Below are positions 33,064 through 41,580 of a stretch of DNA of 64,000 nucleotides, in pieces. The position numbers and the translations under genes are program-made. Below the pieces are notes generated by a model, which searched no databases, was not told the origin of the DNA, and saw only the letters and a program-made list of their open reading frames with translations. The stretch comes from Thermodesulfobacteriota bacterium (lineage in GTDB: Bacteria; Desulfobacterota_D; UBA1144; Nemesobacterales; UBA2774): positions 62,001 to 126,000 of the forward strand of contig DAOKYU010000006.1 of the NCBI GenBank assembly GCA_035325995.1, written 5' to 3'. Numbering within the stretch: the stretch's first letter is position 1; every line of letters begins with the position of its first letter.

Positions 33064-34008
33064 CTACTCCGCGCCGAGAGATTCCCTGAAATAATCTATC
33101 GTTCGGCCGAGCCCCTCGTCGAGTCCGAGGGTCGGCCTCCAGCCGAGCCTGTCCATTGCCAGCGTGATGTCGGGTTTTCTCCGCTTGGGGTCGTCGTGAG
33201 GAAGATCGCAGGAGACGATCTTCGACCGTGAGCCCGTGAGCTCCACTATCTTTTCGGCGAGCCGTCTTATTGTTACTTCGTCCGGGTTGCCGGCGTTGAC
33301 AGGCCCGGTGAACCCGTTTTCCGTCGCCATCATCCTTATAATGGCCTCGACGGTATCGTCCACGTAGCAGAACGAGCGCGTCTGCGAGCCGTCGCCGTAG
33401 ATCGTGACGTCCTCGCCGCGGAGGGCCTGCACGATGATGTTGCTGACCACCCTGCCGTCGTTGGCGAGCATGCGCGGCCCGTAGGTGTTGAATATCCTGA
33501 GGACCTTGACGTCGAGCCTGTGCTGGCGGTGGTAATCGAAAAAGAGCGTCTCGGCGCAGCGCTTGCCCTCGTCGTAGCATGCGCGGGGGCCTATGGGGTT
33601 CACGTTGCCCCAGTACCATTCGGGCTGCGGGTGGACGGCCGGATCGCCGTAGACCTCGCTCGTCGAGGCCTGGAAAATCTTTATCCGGAGGCGCTTGGCG
33701 AGCCCGAGCATGTTTATCGAGCCCGAGACGTTGACCTTGGTCGTCTGCACAGGGTCGTACTGGTAGTGGACGGGCGACGCGGGACAGGCGAGGTTGTATA
33801 TCTCGTCCACCTCGACGTAGAGAGGGAAGCAGATGTCGTGGCGTATGACCTCGAACGCGGGGTTCGGCAGGAGGTGCTTGATGTTGTCCTTCCGGCCCGT
33901 GAAGAAATTATCGACGCAGATGACCTCGTTGCCCTCGGAGACGAGCCTGTCGCAGAGGTGGGAGCCGATGAAACCGGCCCCTCCCGTCACAAGTATCCTT
34001 TTGCCCAT
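33064..34008 (-). CDS. UDP-glucuronate decarboxylase (UDP-xylose synthase) type SDR
   Basis: A 314-residue SDR. ILVTGGAGFIGSHLCDRL binds NAD; FQASTSEVYGDP and YDEGKRCAETLFFDYH give the catalytic Thr/Ser and YxxxK. YNLACPASPVHYQYDPV and GPRACYDEGKR are distinctive of UXS enzymes, which make UDP-xylose from UDP-glucuronate. It is cytoplasmic and feeds cell-surface glycans. It is downstream of cysC by 41 nt and belongs with the carbamoyltransferase group. Confidence 0.93.
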   Translation of the reverse strand: MGKRILVTGGAGFIGSHLCDRLVSEGNEVICVDNFFTGRKDNIKHLLPNPAFEVIRHDICFPLYVEVDEIYNLACPASPVHYQYDPVQTTKVNVSGSINMLGLAKRLRIKIFQASTSEVYGDPAVHPQPEWYWGNVNPIGPRACYDEGKRCAETLFFDYHRQHRLDVKVLRIFNTYGPRMLANDGRVVSNIIVQALRGEDVTIYGDGSQTRSFCYVDDTVEAIIRMMATENGFTGPVNAGNPDEVTIRRLAEKIVELTGSRSKIVSCDLPHDDPKRRKPDITLAMDRLGWRPTLGLDEGLGRTIDYFRESLGAE

Positions 34009-34049
34009 ACGTTTTATTCCAGTGCCAGGGGCTCTTCAGCGTTTCGGAA

Positions 34050-34649
34050 TCAGCCCTTGAGCACGTTCTTGTCCCTGAGATAGGATATAACGATTTCGGC
34101 GCCCTCGTCGAGGCCGGTCTCGGCCGTCTTTATCGTTATCTCGGGATTGAGAGGGGCCTCGTAGGGATCGTCGATGCCTGTAAAGCCCTTTATGACGCCC
34201 TCGCGCGCCTTCTTGTAAAGTCCTTTTACGTCCCTGCCCTCGCACACTTCGAGCGGCGCGTCTACGTATACCTCGACGAACTCGCCGTCCTCGACGAGCG
34301 CCCTTACGGCGTCCCTGTCGCGCCTGTAGGGGGAGACGAAAGCCGAAAGCACTATCATGCCGGCGTGAACGAAGAGCTTGGACACCTCGCCGATGCGGCG
34401 GATGTTCTCGGCCCTGTCCTCTTCGGAGAAGCCGAGGTCCTTGCAGAGCCCCATTCTTACGTTATCGCCGTCGAGTATGAACGTCCTTGCGCCGGTGGAT
34501 ATGAGCTTCTTTTCGATTTCGTTCGCAAGCGTCGATTTGCCCGAGCTCGGAAGCCCGGTGAACCACAGTATGACGGAGCCGTGGCCGTTAAGGTTTCGCC
34601 TGTCTTCCTTGGTTATTTCGTGGTCGTGGGGAATTATAAATCTCTCCAT
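34050..34649 (-). CDS. cysC: adenylylsulfate kinase CysC
   Basis: A 199-residue kinase that phosphorylates APS to PAPS, the sulfate donor. Walker A is WFTGLPSSGKSTLANEIEKK, and the APS-binding segment reads FILDGDNVRMGLCKDLGFS. SAFVSPYRRDRDAVRAL and FVEVYVDAPLEVCEGRDVKG are further landmarks. I start at 34649 (MERFIIPHDHEIT), 11 nt after GGAGG; the longer ORF to 34988 is not supported. No ATP sulfurylase is present nearby. Next to a nucleotide-sugar enzyme it may serve glycan sulfation rather than cysteine synthesis. Confidence 0.94.
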   Translation of the reverse strand: MERFIIPHDHEITKEDRRNLNGHGSVILWFTGLPSSGKSTLANEIEKKLISTGARTFILDGDNVRMGLCKDLGFSEEDRAENIRRIGEVSKLFVHAGMIVLSAFVSPYRRDRDAVRALVEDGEFVEVYVDAPLEVCEGRDVKGLYKKAREGVIKGFTGIDDPYEAPLNPEITIKTAETGLDEGAEIVISYLRDKNVLKG

Positions 34650-34882
34650 TAAAATAAAAACCTCCTTGGCTGTAGCTGAAATCCCCCCTGAAGGCGGATT
34701 TTTGGCTAATGAGTTTATGTGATATTTCGGAAAGGTCAAAAGCGTCCGAAAGATGCGGCCTCGGGGAAAGCGCCTCCTCCCGTCCCGGACGCCGGGCGAG
34801 CCGGGCCTGTACGGCTGCTTCGGGCGGAATTTTTCCGTATTGCGCCGGATTATCCTTATCCGAAGCCCGGCCGCACACTCGA

Positions 34883-35062
34883 TTAAAAAAGGGTGTATAT
34901 GAACGGAGCTACGGCTGAGCTCTGCGCGAAAACTATCAGCAGCCCGAACAGAAGCAGGATGAGGAGCATGGGGGTGATCCACCACCACTTGTTCTGTATG
35001 AAGAACTGGAGCAGCTCGCCCGCGATACCCATCCTGTTCGTAAGGCCTTTCAAAAAGGACAT
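34883..35062 (-). CDS. DUF5989 small membrane protein
   Basis: A 59-residue protein with a single TM helix. It starts MSFLKGLTNRMGIAGELLQF, then FIQNKWWWITPMLLILLLFG, and ends QSSAVAPFIYTLF, the characteristic DUF5989 C-terminus. I use the ATG at 35062 preceded by GGGGAT. DUF5989 genes are regularly found beside NodU/CmcH-type carbamoyltransferases, as here (36351-38147). Their function is unknown. Confidence 0.85.
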   Translation of the reverse strand: MSFLKGLTNRMGIAGELLQFFIQNKWWWITPMLLILLLFGLLIVFAQSSAVAPFIYTLF

Positions 35063-35205
35063 ATTTTCATCCCCGTGTGAGATTTTGTAACAGTATACAT
35101 GTAAATCGGGAAAGGGGTATAGGAAGTTTCTGAAGGTAGGATTCGAGGCCGGGAGGGGCTGGAAAAGAGATTTCTGGCATTCGCTCGAAAATGACACACA
35201 CGTAT

Positions 35206-35395
35206 GTGTGATTTTCGACGTAGCGAATTCGAAGGTTCTACGTACATGAAGCGCGGCGGGTGGTAATAGCAACGGTATTGCTACTTCGATTGTCGGCCAC
35301 CGCACGTAGTGTGATTTTCGACGTGGCTAATTCGCAGGTTCTACGTATATGAAGCGCGATAGGTGGCGGTAGCAATGCGCTGCTACTTCGAATTC
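35206..35395. repeat. two-copy 103-bp-period intergenic repeat with hairpins
   Basis: Units at 35206-35292 and 35309-35395 share GTGTGATTTTCGACGT, then AGGTTCTACGTA, ATGAAGCGCG and TGCTACTTCGA. Each carries a small inverted repeat (TAGCAA/TTGCTA in the first). The first unit is preceded by CGAAAATGACACACA, the complement of its own start, so 35186-35217 can fold into a hairpin. The gene-free stretch from 35063 to 35525 holds these repeats and the dispersed element that follows. Confidence 0.75.
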
Positions 35396-35414
35396 CTGCG
35401 GGCGTGGTCAGCAA

Positions 35415-35503
35415 GGTTGCCGTGGCCGTGCGAGGCGCTCCCTTGCAAAGACAGAATAGCGGTACCCCCTCACCCTTTATCCCTCTCCTGCAAGGGGAGA
35501 GGG
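35415..35503. repeat. dispersed intergenic element, copy 1, with G-rich hairpin
   Basis: GGTTGCCGTGGCCGTGCGAG then GCGCTCCCTTGCAAAGAC (35415-35452) is a diverged copy of the element at 36221 and 41581. It is followed by a perfect-arm hairpin CCCTCTCC/GGGGAGAGGG at 35481-35503. Confidence 0.65.
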
Positions 35504-35525
35504 AATGAAAAGCTTAATACACGGC

Positions 35526-36011
35526 TCAGTCAGCTATAATCGGGCTGCATTCGTAAGAAAATTCGCCGGTGTCGAGGGACGAAATACCGGAGATATTACT
35601 ATTTCCAAGAATCTCCTCGATTGTCAGTATTCCGAAAGCCGGCGGTTCGATCCCGGTGCCGAGGAATTCGCATTCTATGTTAAAACAGTCAATTACTTCG
35701 CAGTCCGAAAAGAATACGAATCCATGGAATACAGGTGGGCTCGTATGAATCTCGCTTTCGTAGAAATTGCATCCATATACGTTACAGAACTGTGCAAGTC
35801 CCTCGGTTGGGCAATCCTCGAAATCCATTAATGCATCCGGCTCGTCCCTGAGCTCTATACAATCCGGGGGAGGCGTCGGCACCGGGGTCGGCGTGGGCGT
35901 GGGGCTCAGCGTCGGCGTAGGGGTAGGAGTCGGTCCCGAATTGTTGCCGTCGTCGCAGGCGAGGGCAAAAAGTAAAAACAGAATGGTGAGCAAGAACTTA
36001 ACACTTTTCAT
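35526..36011 (-). CDS. Pro-Thr-rich lipoprotein, cysteine-rich, unknown function
   Basis: A 161-residue lipoprotein: the signal ends LFLLFALACDDG with a lipobox. Residues 27-49 are a proline-threonine linker (GPTPTPTPTLSPTPTPTP). The mature domain after it has nine cysteines (for example DCIELRDEPDALMDFEDC and SDCEVIDCFNIECEFLG), likely forming disulfides. GGAGG precedes the ATG. No family is recognised. It lies between DUF5989 and the carbamoyltransferase and is flanked by repeats, so it may be a recent insertion between those genes. Confidence 0.75.
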   Translation of the reverse strand: MKSVKFLLTILFLLFALACDDGNNSGPTPTPTPTLSPTPTPTPVPTPPPDCIELRDEPDALMDFEDCPTEGLAQFCNVYGCNFYESEIHTSPPVFHGFVFFSDCEVIDCFNIECEFLGTGIEPPAFGILTIEEILGNSNISGISSLDTGEFSYECSPIIAD

Positions 36012-36220
36012 CTCAGCCTCCAGGGAAATAATCTTCAGCGCAATTTACATTATTAGTTATATTCGGTTGACATTATCATAAAAAGGTCTTCCGTAAAACC
36101 CGAACGATTCGGGATTTCCATCGACATAGGAACTACACACCAGGAGAAGAAGAAAGAAAAAGACAGATATCGAATAGATCCCGATCGAGTCCGGGACATG
36201 GTTCAGGATGATGGATTAAA

Positions 36221-36312
36221 GAAGATTGCCGCGGTCACAGAAGGCGCTCCCTCGCAAAGACGAGCTGAGGGTCGCCCCCTCAACTTGCCCTCTCTCCAAG
36301 TGCGGGAGAGGG
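36221..36312. repeat. dispersed intergenic element, copy 2, with G-rich hairpin
   Basis: GAAGATTGCCGCGGTCACAG then AAGGCGCTCCCTCGCAAAGAC (36221-36261) closely matches the copy at 41581-41621. A hairpin CCCTCTCTCC/GGGAGAGGG follows at 36288-36312, as in copy 1. The 339-bp spacer from 36012 to 36350 holds this element and no gene. Confidence 0.7.
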
Positions 36313-36350
36313 AATCGAAACGCTGCGGCAACCTTATCCGCGAAGGGCAG

Positions 36351-38147
36351 TCACTGCTCCTGCTCGGAGTCCTTCTTCACGACGAGGTAGTTCCCCAGCA
36401 CCAGCGCGTCCATGCCGCTCTTGCTGAAGGAGCTGTAGGCCTCGGCCGGCGTGTTCACTATGGGCTCGCCCTTTAGGTTAAAGGACGTGTTCAGGACGAC
36501 CGGCGTTCCCGTCGCGTCGCCGACGGCCTCTATAAGCCTGTAGTATTTAGGGTTGAGCTCCTTCTTTACAGTCTGGAGCCTGCCGGTGCCGTCCACGTGC
36601 GTTATCGCCGGGAGCTTGTCGCGCTTGTCCTCGTAGACGTTCGTCACGTAGAGCATGAAGCGGGCCGGGTAGTGCTTTTCCGGGTGTTCGAGGTCGAAGT
36701 ACTCGTGCGCCCTTTCCTCGAGGACGGACGGCGCGAAGGGGCGGAAGGGCTCCCTGAATTTTATCTTCACGTTGACGATGTCCTTCATGTCGTGCCTTCC
36801 GGGGTTGGCGAGGATGCTCCTGTTGCCGAGGGCGCGCGGGCCCCACTCGAAGCGGCCCTGGTGCCAGCCGACGACCTTCCCGTCGGCAAGAAGAGACGCT
36901 ACGCGCTCTATGAGCTTTTCGTCGTCCTCGATGCGCTCGTAGGGGATGTTGTTCTCCTTTAAAAATTCCTCTGTGTCGGCGGCGGAGTGCTCCTGCCCCC
37001 AGTAGGCGTGCTCCATGACGAACTTGCGGGGGTTGCCGAGGAGCGTGTGGTATCCGTAGAGCGCAGCGCCCACGGCCGCGCCGCCGTCGCCCGCGGCGGG
37101 CTGGATATAAATCTCGTCGAAGGGCGTCTGGGCCAGGACCTTCCTGTTGGCTACGCTGTTGAGTGCGACGCCGCCCGCCATGCAGAGGTTCTTCATGCCC
37201 GTTTCCCTGTAGGCGTAGTTGGCCATCTTGACCATTATCTCCTCGACGACGACCTGTATGCTCGCGGCGATGTCGGCGTAGTACTGGTTTTGTTTTCCGA
37301 CCTCCTCGAAGTTGGCGGGCTTTTCGCCGAAGTACGACGGGTAGCCGCTCCCGGGGGTGAAGAAGTGCGCCTTCGGGTCGCGCGGCGTGCCGAAGAGCTT
37401 TTCGAATTTCTTGTTGAAGGTTTTTTCGGAGGAATAGTGGAACGAGAAATAGTCCATGTCGAGCTCGAAGCCGCCGTCGTCGTCGACGCGGATGAGCTCG
37501 TAGACCTTGTCTACGTAGAGCGGCCTTCCGAAGGGGGCCATGCCCATGACTTTATATTCGCCCTCGTTCACCTCGAACCCGAGAAAGGCCGTGAATGCGC
37601 TGTAAAGGAGGCCGAGCGAGTGCGGGAACCTTATTTCCTTTATGAGCTTGAGGTCCGTCCCCTTGCCGACGCCGAGCGCCGCCGTGGTCCATTCGCCGAC
37701 GCCGTCCACCGTGAGAATAGCGGCCTCTTCGTAGGGCGAGCAGAAGAACGCGCTCGCCGCGTGCGACAGGTGGTGCTCGCTGAAGAGAATCTTCTCGGGC
37801 GGGATGCCGAGCTTATTGAGGAGGAGATGCTTTACCCAGAGCTTGTCGCCGAGCCACGTTACCATCGCCTCGCGGAAGAGCTTCATAGAGCGGGGGAACG
37901 TCTGCATCGTGCAGAGAAGGAGCCGTTCGAACTTTACAAACGGCTTTTCGAAGAACATGACGTAGTCGACGTCGTCGGCCTCTATGCCGCCCGTTTCGAG
38001 GCAGAACTCTATGGCCATCTCGGGGAATTCGAAGTCGTGCTTTATGCGCGTGAAGCGCTCTTCCTCCGCAGCCGCGACGAGCACGCCGTCTTTCAGAAGG
38101 GCTGCAGCGGCGTCGTGAAAATAACAGGATATACCTAATATGTTCAT
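36351..38147 (-). CDS. NodU/CmcH-family carbamoyltransferase
   Basis: A 598-residue enzyme that transfers carbamoyl to a sugar or natural-product hydroxyl. The N-terminal ASKHA/TsaD-like domain begins MNILGISCYFHDAAAALLKD and has EEERFTRIKHD, LFSEHHLSHAASAFFCSPY (metal-binding HxxxH) and ILTVDGVGEWTT. MAGGVALNSVANRKVLA is the kinase-like loop. The C-terminal domain has GRFEWGPRALGNRSILANP. All motifs are intact. The cysC, UXS and DUF5989 genes downstream suggest that the acceptor is an exported glycan. Confidence 0.93.
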   Translation of the reverse strand: MNILGISCYFHDAAAALLKDGVLVAAAEEERFTRIKHDFEFPEMAIEFCLETGGIEADDVDYVMFFEKPFVKFERLLLCTMQTFPRSMKLFREAMVTWLGDKLWVKHLLLNKLGIPPEKILFSEHHLSHAASAFFCSPYEEAAILTVDGVGEWTTAALGVGKGTDLKLIKEIRFPHSLGLLYSAFTAFLGFEVNEGEYKVMGMAPFGRPLYVDKVYELIRVDDDGGFELDMDYFSFHYSSEKTFNKKFEKLFGTPRDPKAHFFTPGSGYPSYFGEKPANFEEVGKQNQYYADIAASIQVVVEEIMVKMANYAYRETGMKNLCMAGGVALNSVANRKVLAQTPFDEIYIQPAAGDGGAAVGAALYGYHTLLGNPRKFVMEHAYWGQEHSAADTEEFLKENNIPYERIEDDEKLIERVASLLADGKVVGWHQGRFEWGPRALGNRSILANPGRHDMKDIVNVKIKFREPFRPFAPSVLEERAHEYFDLEHPEKHYPARFMLYVTNVYEDKRDKLPAITHVDGTGRLQTVKKELNPKYYRLIEAVGDATGTPVVLNTSFNLKGEPIVNTPAEAYSSFSKSGMDALVLGNYLVVKKDSEQEQ

Positions 38148-38199
38148 AATATATTCCGGCCTCCGGGAATAAATACCGGGCGTGGGCCCGGCGTTGGCG

Positions 38200-38475
38200 T
38201 CAGAACTGCTTCTGCGCCCTTTCTAGGGGTGTAGTGCCTTCCTTCTCCTCTTTTACATGCCAGCCGTGGGGCGTCTTTTTCTTCATCTGAAGCGGGTCTG
38301 TGAACGCCTTCACGGCGAGAGCGAACGGAAGGAGCGGGACGAGATAGAACAGCGTGAGAATAACCCTTGCGTTGAAGTCGCCGATTTTCCTGGCGATCTT
38401 CTTCCACCAGTTCCACGCCCGGCGAAACGGGCCGGCCTTGGAATCGTCTTTTTTGTCCTTTTTATTCTGAGCCAT
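38200..38475 (-). CDS. small membrane protein beside the carbamoyltransferase
   Basis: About 91 residues with a basic N-terminus (KKDKKDDSKAGPFRRAWNWW), one TM segment (VILTLFYLVPLLPFALAVKA) and a C-terminal polar tail (KTPHGWHVKEEKEG). Two tandem ATGs occur; the second, at 38475, has the better spacing from AAGGAG. It is 52 nt upstream of the carbamoyltransferase on the same strand. Short TM proteins of this type accompany such carbamoyltransferases, but the family is not recognised with certainty. Confidence 0.7.
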   Translation of the reverse strand: MAQNKKDKKDDSKAGPFRRAWNWWKKIARKIGDFNARVILTLFYLVPLLPFALAVKAFTDPLQMKKKTPHGWHVKEEKEGTTPLERAQKQF

Positions 38476-38663
38476 CATATCTCCTTATAAGACGTACGGG
38501 GAAATTATACGCGGCTTTACGGCTTAAAGTGTTCCTGTCGGATTTCTTTTCGAAGGGAAAAGAATACAGTCCATTTATCACGTTTAAAAGCAAATTGTGA
38601 TTCCGGCCGGTTAATCGACGCCGGAGCGGCAAGGCCGCCCGGAAGCCGGCCCGAGGGATTACG

Positions 38664-40664
38664 TCACCCGTCGGCGCCGCCCGAAGTTTCTATCCTGTAA
38701 TTCAGCTCGATTATTTTCCAGCTTGCGTCCTTCCAGGCGAGCTTCCAGTTGATGTTGCCCTTCGAGCTCTTGAGCGCACCCGTGCGCGCGTCCTTGTAGG
38801 TTACGAAAAAGTCGCCCCTTACGAAACCGAAATCGTTCTGAACCAGCGCCCTTTTGACCTTGACGTCGTAGTTGAGGATGTCGATCGAGCTGAAGCTGGA
38901 GTCATACTTCTTCATAACGGTGGCGAAATCGACCCCGTTCTCTACCGCGCCCGATGAAAAGAGCGTCTTCAGCCTCGGGAGGTCCTTGCCCCTGTAGGCG
39001 GTGATGTATTCCGTTACGAACCCGTAGAGCGTGCTCTTGTCGGGACCCGCCGGGACCGGCTCGGGCCGGCGCATGACGCTCGTACCGTGCGCTATGGCGG
39101 TAGTCGAGGGCCCCGGATCGAAAACGTCGGCCGGCGCACCCTTGACCTGCGGCGTTACAGGCTCGGCCTGCCGGGCTGCCGTTTTTATTTCCTTTGCAGG
39201 CGTGGATTTTACGGGCCCGGCCTTCACCGCAGCGGTTTCGGGTGCTTTCGCTTTCGCCGTCACGGGCGGGGGCTCGCCGGATACCACCAGCCTGTCGCCG
39301 ATGTTAATCTTGCTTTCGTCGAGGTTGTTAAGCCTCTTGATCTTGTCCGTAGTCGTGTCGAACTTCCTGGCTATCGTCCAGAGAGAATCGCCGCTCGATA
39401 CGGTGTAGTACTTGCCATCTTCGAGCCTGGGTTTGGCCTCCGCCTGTTTTTCCGGGGCCTTTTCGGGCTCCGGCGCGGCGGCCAGCTCGGCGGGCTTTTC
39501 GGGCTCGACGGCGCGGCGAGGGATTTCGGTGGGCGCAGGTGCGTCCGTAGCCTCGGCGACCTTCACTTCTTCCGCCGGGGCTGTCTCTTTCTTTTCGGCG
39601 TCCGCTATTTCCGCCCGGCTTTCAGGCTCGGCCCTGTGCGGGATTTCCGTAGGCGCCGGGGCGTCGGTAGCTTCCGCGACCGCGATTCCCCCGACTATTT
39701 CGGGAGATACCCTCGATTCCGGGAGGTTTACGATCGGGACCATCGCCTCGCCCTGTGCGGGATTGCCGGCCCCGGGAGCGGCGGCGATTATCTCGCCCGC
39801 CGGCTCCGCCTCTTCGGATTCGGGCCGGGCTTCGGCGTTCTTTTCGGCGGGTTTTTCAGGCGCGGCTTCCGGGAGGTTCTTTTCGGCTGCTGCAAGCGGG
39901 ACTCGTTTGTCCATCTCTTCGCCGGAGGACAGCAGGTCGTAGTCAATCACTTCCTCCTCGATCTTTACGGACTGTTCGAGCTTTTCGGCGCGCTCGGCCA
40001 GCGTATCGCCCCTGTAGACGTGGTTCGGGAGAGAGGGCTGCTCTATCACCCTCGCCATCTGCTCCTTTTCTTCCTGCGATTTGAATATGAGCCCCGAGCC
40101 CGCCGCGTATATGAGGGCTATGAGTATCACGACGACAATCGGCGCGCCTATGTAAACATTCTTCTGGAGGTCGAACGTGGGCACCAGAACGGGCACGGGC
40201 GGGAGGAATTTGCGGTCGTACGCCTCGCGCTTTTCCTGGTTGCCGAGGACACCGTAGGCTTCGTTTATGAGCTTCGCTTTTTCGGAAGCTTCTGCCCCTG
40301 CAAGGTCGGGGTGGTTCGACTTCATGAGCTCGATCCAGTTCCGCCTGATCTCTTCGTCGCCGGCTTCGCGGTCCACGCCGAGGGTTTTATAATAATCCGG
40401 TGCGTCGGACTGGTAGTTGGGGATCGTGTAGTTGACGACGAGCCGGGCCTGCTCGATTATGAAATCGGTGCTGACCCTTCTCTTCTCGGCGATTTTCCTT
40501 AGAAGCTTGAAATTCGGTGAGCGCTCGCCGCTGGAAATATCGCGGAGGACGTGGAAATAAAATACCCTGTCCCTCGAGAACCGCTCCGCTATTATTCTTA
40601 TGTCCTTACCGTCAATGAGCTCGGATACGATCCTCTCGTATCTCCATTTATCCAGTGTTATCAA
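38664..40664 (-). CDS. J-domain / transmembrane / LysM / NTF2-like protein
   Basis: A 666-residue protein. Residues 1-88 form a helical N-terminal region (ERFSRDRVFYFHVLRDIS). Residues 90-151 are a J-domain with the HPD at 118-120 (SNHPDLAG) and INEAYGVLGNQEKREAYD. A TM helix lies at 171-193. About 220 residues of Ala/Glu/Pro-rich linker follow, with two near-identical segments containing VAEATDAPAPTEIP. LysM is at 419-461 (YTVSSGDSLWTIARKF, then INIGDRLVV). The last 115 residues resemble an NTF2/SnoaL fold (YGFVTEYITAYRGKDLPRLK). With a cytosolic J-domain, the LysM would face the peptidoglycan. Function unknown. Confidence 0.85.
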   Translation of the reverse strand: MITLDKWRYERIVSELIDGKDIRIIAERFSRDRVFYFHVLRDISSGERSPNFKLLRKIAEKRRVSTDFIIEQARLVVNYTIPNYQSDAPDYYKTLGVDREAGDEEIRRNWIELMKSNHPDLAGAEASEKAKLINEAYGVLGNQEKREAYDRKFLPPVPVLVPTFDLQKNVYIGAPIVVVILIALIYAAGSGLIFKSQEEKEQMARVIEQPSLPNHVYRGDTLAERAEKLEQSVKIEEEVIDYDLLSSGEEMDKRVPLAAAEKNLPEAAPEKPAEKNAEARPESEEAEPAGEIIAAAPGAGNPAQGEAMVPIVNLPESRVSPEIVGGIAVAEATDAPAPTEIPHRAEPESRAEIADAEKKETAPAEEVKVAEATDAPAPTEIPRRAVEPEKPAELAAAPEPEKAPEKQAEAKPRLEDGKYYTVSSGDSLWTIARKFDTTTDKIKRLNNLDESKINIGDRLVVSGEPPPVTAKAKAPETAAVKAGPVKSTPAKEIKTAARQAEPVTPQVKGAPADVFDPGPSTTAIAHGTSVMRRPEPVPAGPDKSTLYGFVTEYITAYRGKDLPRLKTLFSSGAVENGVDFATVMKKYDSSFSSIDILNYDVKVKRALVQNDFGFVRGDFFVTYKDARTGALKSSKGNINWKLAWKDASWKIIELNYRIETSGGADG

Positions 40665-40961
40665 GGTCTTTCCGCCTGAAAGGTGGTCTCATCATCTTCC
40701 TTAAGGAGACTAAAAGCTATAAAAAATCAGCGGTATATCGAACAGGCAGCGCGGCCAAAATCCCCTCCATCGTGCACTCTAATCCATTACCGCACGCCAC
40801 CAGTAATGATTTTACCCTAAATCGCGCTATTTATTCAAGTATTTGGGGTAAATCGCTCCGCTCCGTATTTTACGCGGGTGAGACGCCTGAAGTGGCCGGA
40901 ATATTTGACAAAACGTAATTTACGGAAAAAATTAATGGCAAAAAATCGCCGGAGGCATAAA

Positions 40962-41378
40962 TTGGAACGCACGTTATCTATAATAAAGCCGGACGGAGTC
41001 GAAAAGAACGTAATTGGCGAGATCATCGCAAGGTTCGAGAAGAACGGGCTCAAAATAGCCGCCCTCAAGATGGTTCACCTTTCGAAAAAGGAGGCCGAGG
41101 GGTTTTACATAGTCCACAAGGAGAGGCCGTTTTACGGCTCGCTCACGGATTTCATGTCGAGGGGCCCCGTGGTGCTCATGGTGCTCGAAGGTGAAAACGC
41201 CATAGCGAAGAACAGGGAGATCATGGGGGCGACCAACCCCGAGCAGGCCGAGCCCGGAACCATAAGGAAGGACTTCGCCACCAACATCGAGGAGAACACC
41301 GTCCACGGCTCGGACTCGCCCGAATCGGCCGCATTCGAGATCGGATACTTCTTCAACGCATTCGAGCTCGTAAGGTAA
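40962..41378 (+). CDS. ndk: nucleoside diphosphate kinase
   Basis: A 138-residue enzyme that equilibrates nucleoside triphosphates. It begins (M)ERTLSIIKPDGVEKNVIG, has GPVVLMVLEGENAIAKNR, and the phospho-His is in NTVHGSDSPESAAFEI. I start it at the TTG at 40962: GGAGG lies 6-7 nt before it and the protein then matches the normal NDK start exactly. An ATG at 40935 would add nine basic residues and has no ribosome site. TTGACA at 40905-40910 is a likely -35 element. Its strand differs from both neighbours. Confidence 0.95.
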   Translation: MERTLSIIKPDGVEKNVIGEIIARFEKNGLKIAALKMVHLSKKEAEGFYIVHKERPFYGSLTDFMSRGPVVLMVLEGENAIAKNREIMGATNPEQAEPGTIRKDFATNIEENTVHGSDSPESAAFEIGYFFNAFELVR

Positions 41379-41407
41379 CCGGGGAGCACCCGCTTAAAAA
41401 CAATCCT

Positions 41408-41446
41408 CCCTCCGGCCGGGCATATGGAGCCGGAGGGGTTTCTTTC
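41408..41446 (+). terminator. rho-independent terminator after ndk
   Basis: CCCTCCGGC and GCCGGAGGG arms (41408-41416 and 41429-41437) close a 12-nt loop, followed by GTTTCTTT. It lies 30 bp after the ndk stop codon. Confidence 0.7.
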
Positions 41447-41510
41447 CTCGAGCCCACATATGCCCACATATACAGATGTGTTTTGACCGAATTGTCCAAC
41501 CATGCGAAAT

Positions 41511-41537
41511 TAACATTTCATGTTGGAAATGCATGGT
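41511..41537. repeat. 27-bp direct repeat, copy A
   Basis: TAACATTTCATGTTGGAAAT followed by GCATGGT. It matches the copy at 42863-42889 at 25 of 27 positions. CCATGC and GCATGG flank the core as an inverted pair (41500-41536). It lies beyond the 3' end of the AAA ATPase gene. Confidence 0.8.
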
Positions 41538-41580
41538 CGAGTAACGATCTGCGGTTGAGAGCGGGGTTCAGACTCTACAA

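Noticed and set aside
34679..34703. AAATCCCCCC/GGCGGATTTTT hairpin as a terminator
   Set aside because: On the plus strand it has a T-tract but no plus-strand gene upstream; on the minus strand the T-tract is missing. Orientation makes no sense.
35063..36350. CRISPR array in the repeat-rich spacers
   Set aside because: Only two long diverged units and scattered single elements, no regular short repeats and unique spacers, and no cas genes.
36987..38138. Plus-strand ORF opposite the carbamoyltransferase
   Set aside because: Antisense shadow; composition is Leu/Glu/Arg/Val noise with no domain.
39087..40502. Plus-strand ORF of 471 codons opposite the J-domain/LysM gene
   Set aside because: The real protein has four clear domains; the antisense frame has only Arg/Gly/Phe repeats mirrored from the Ala/Glu/Pro linker.
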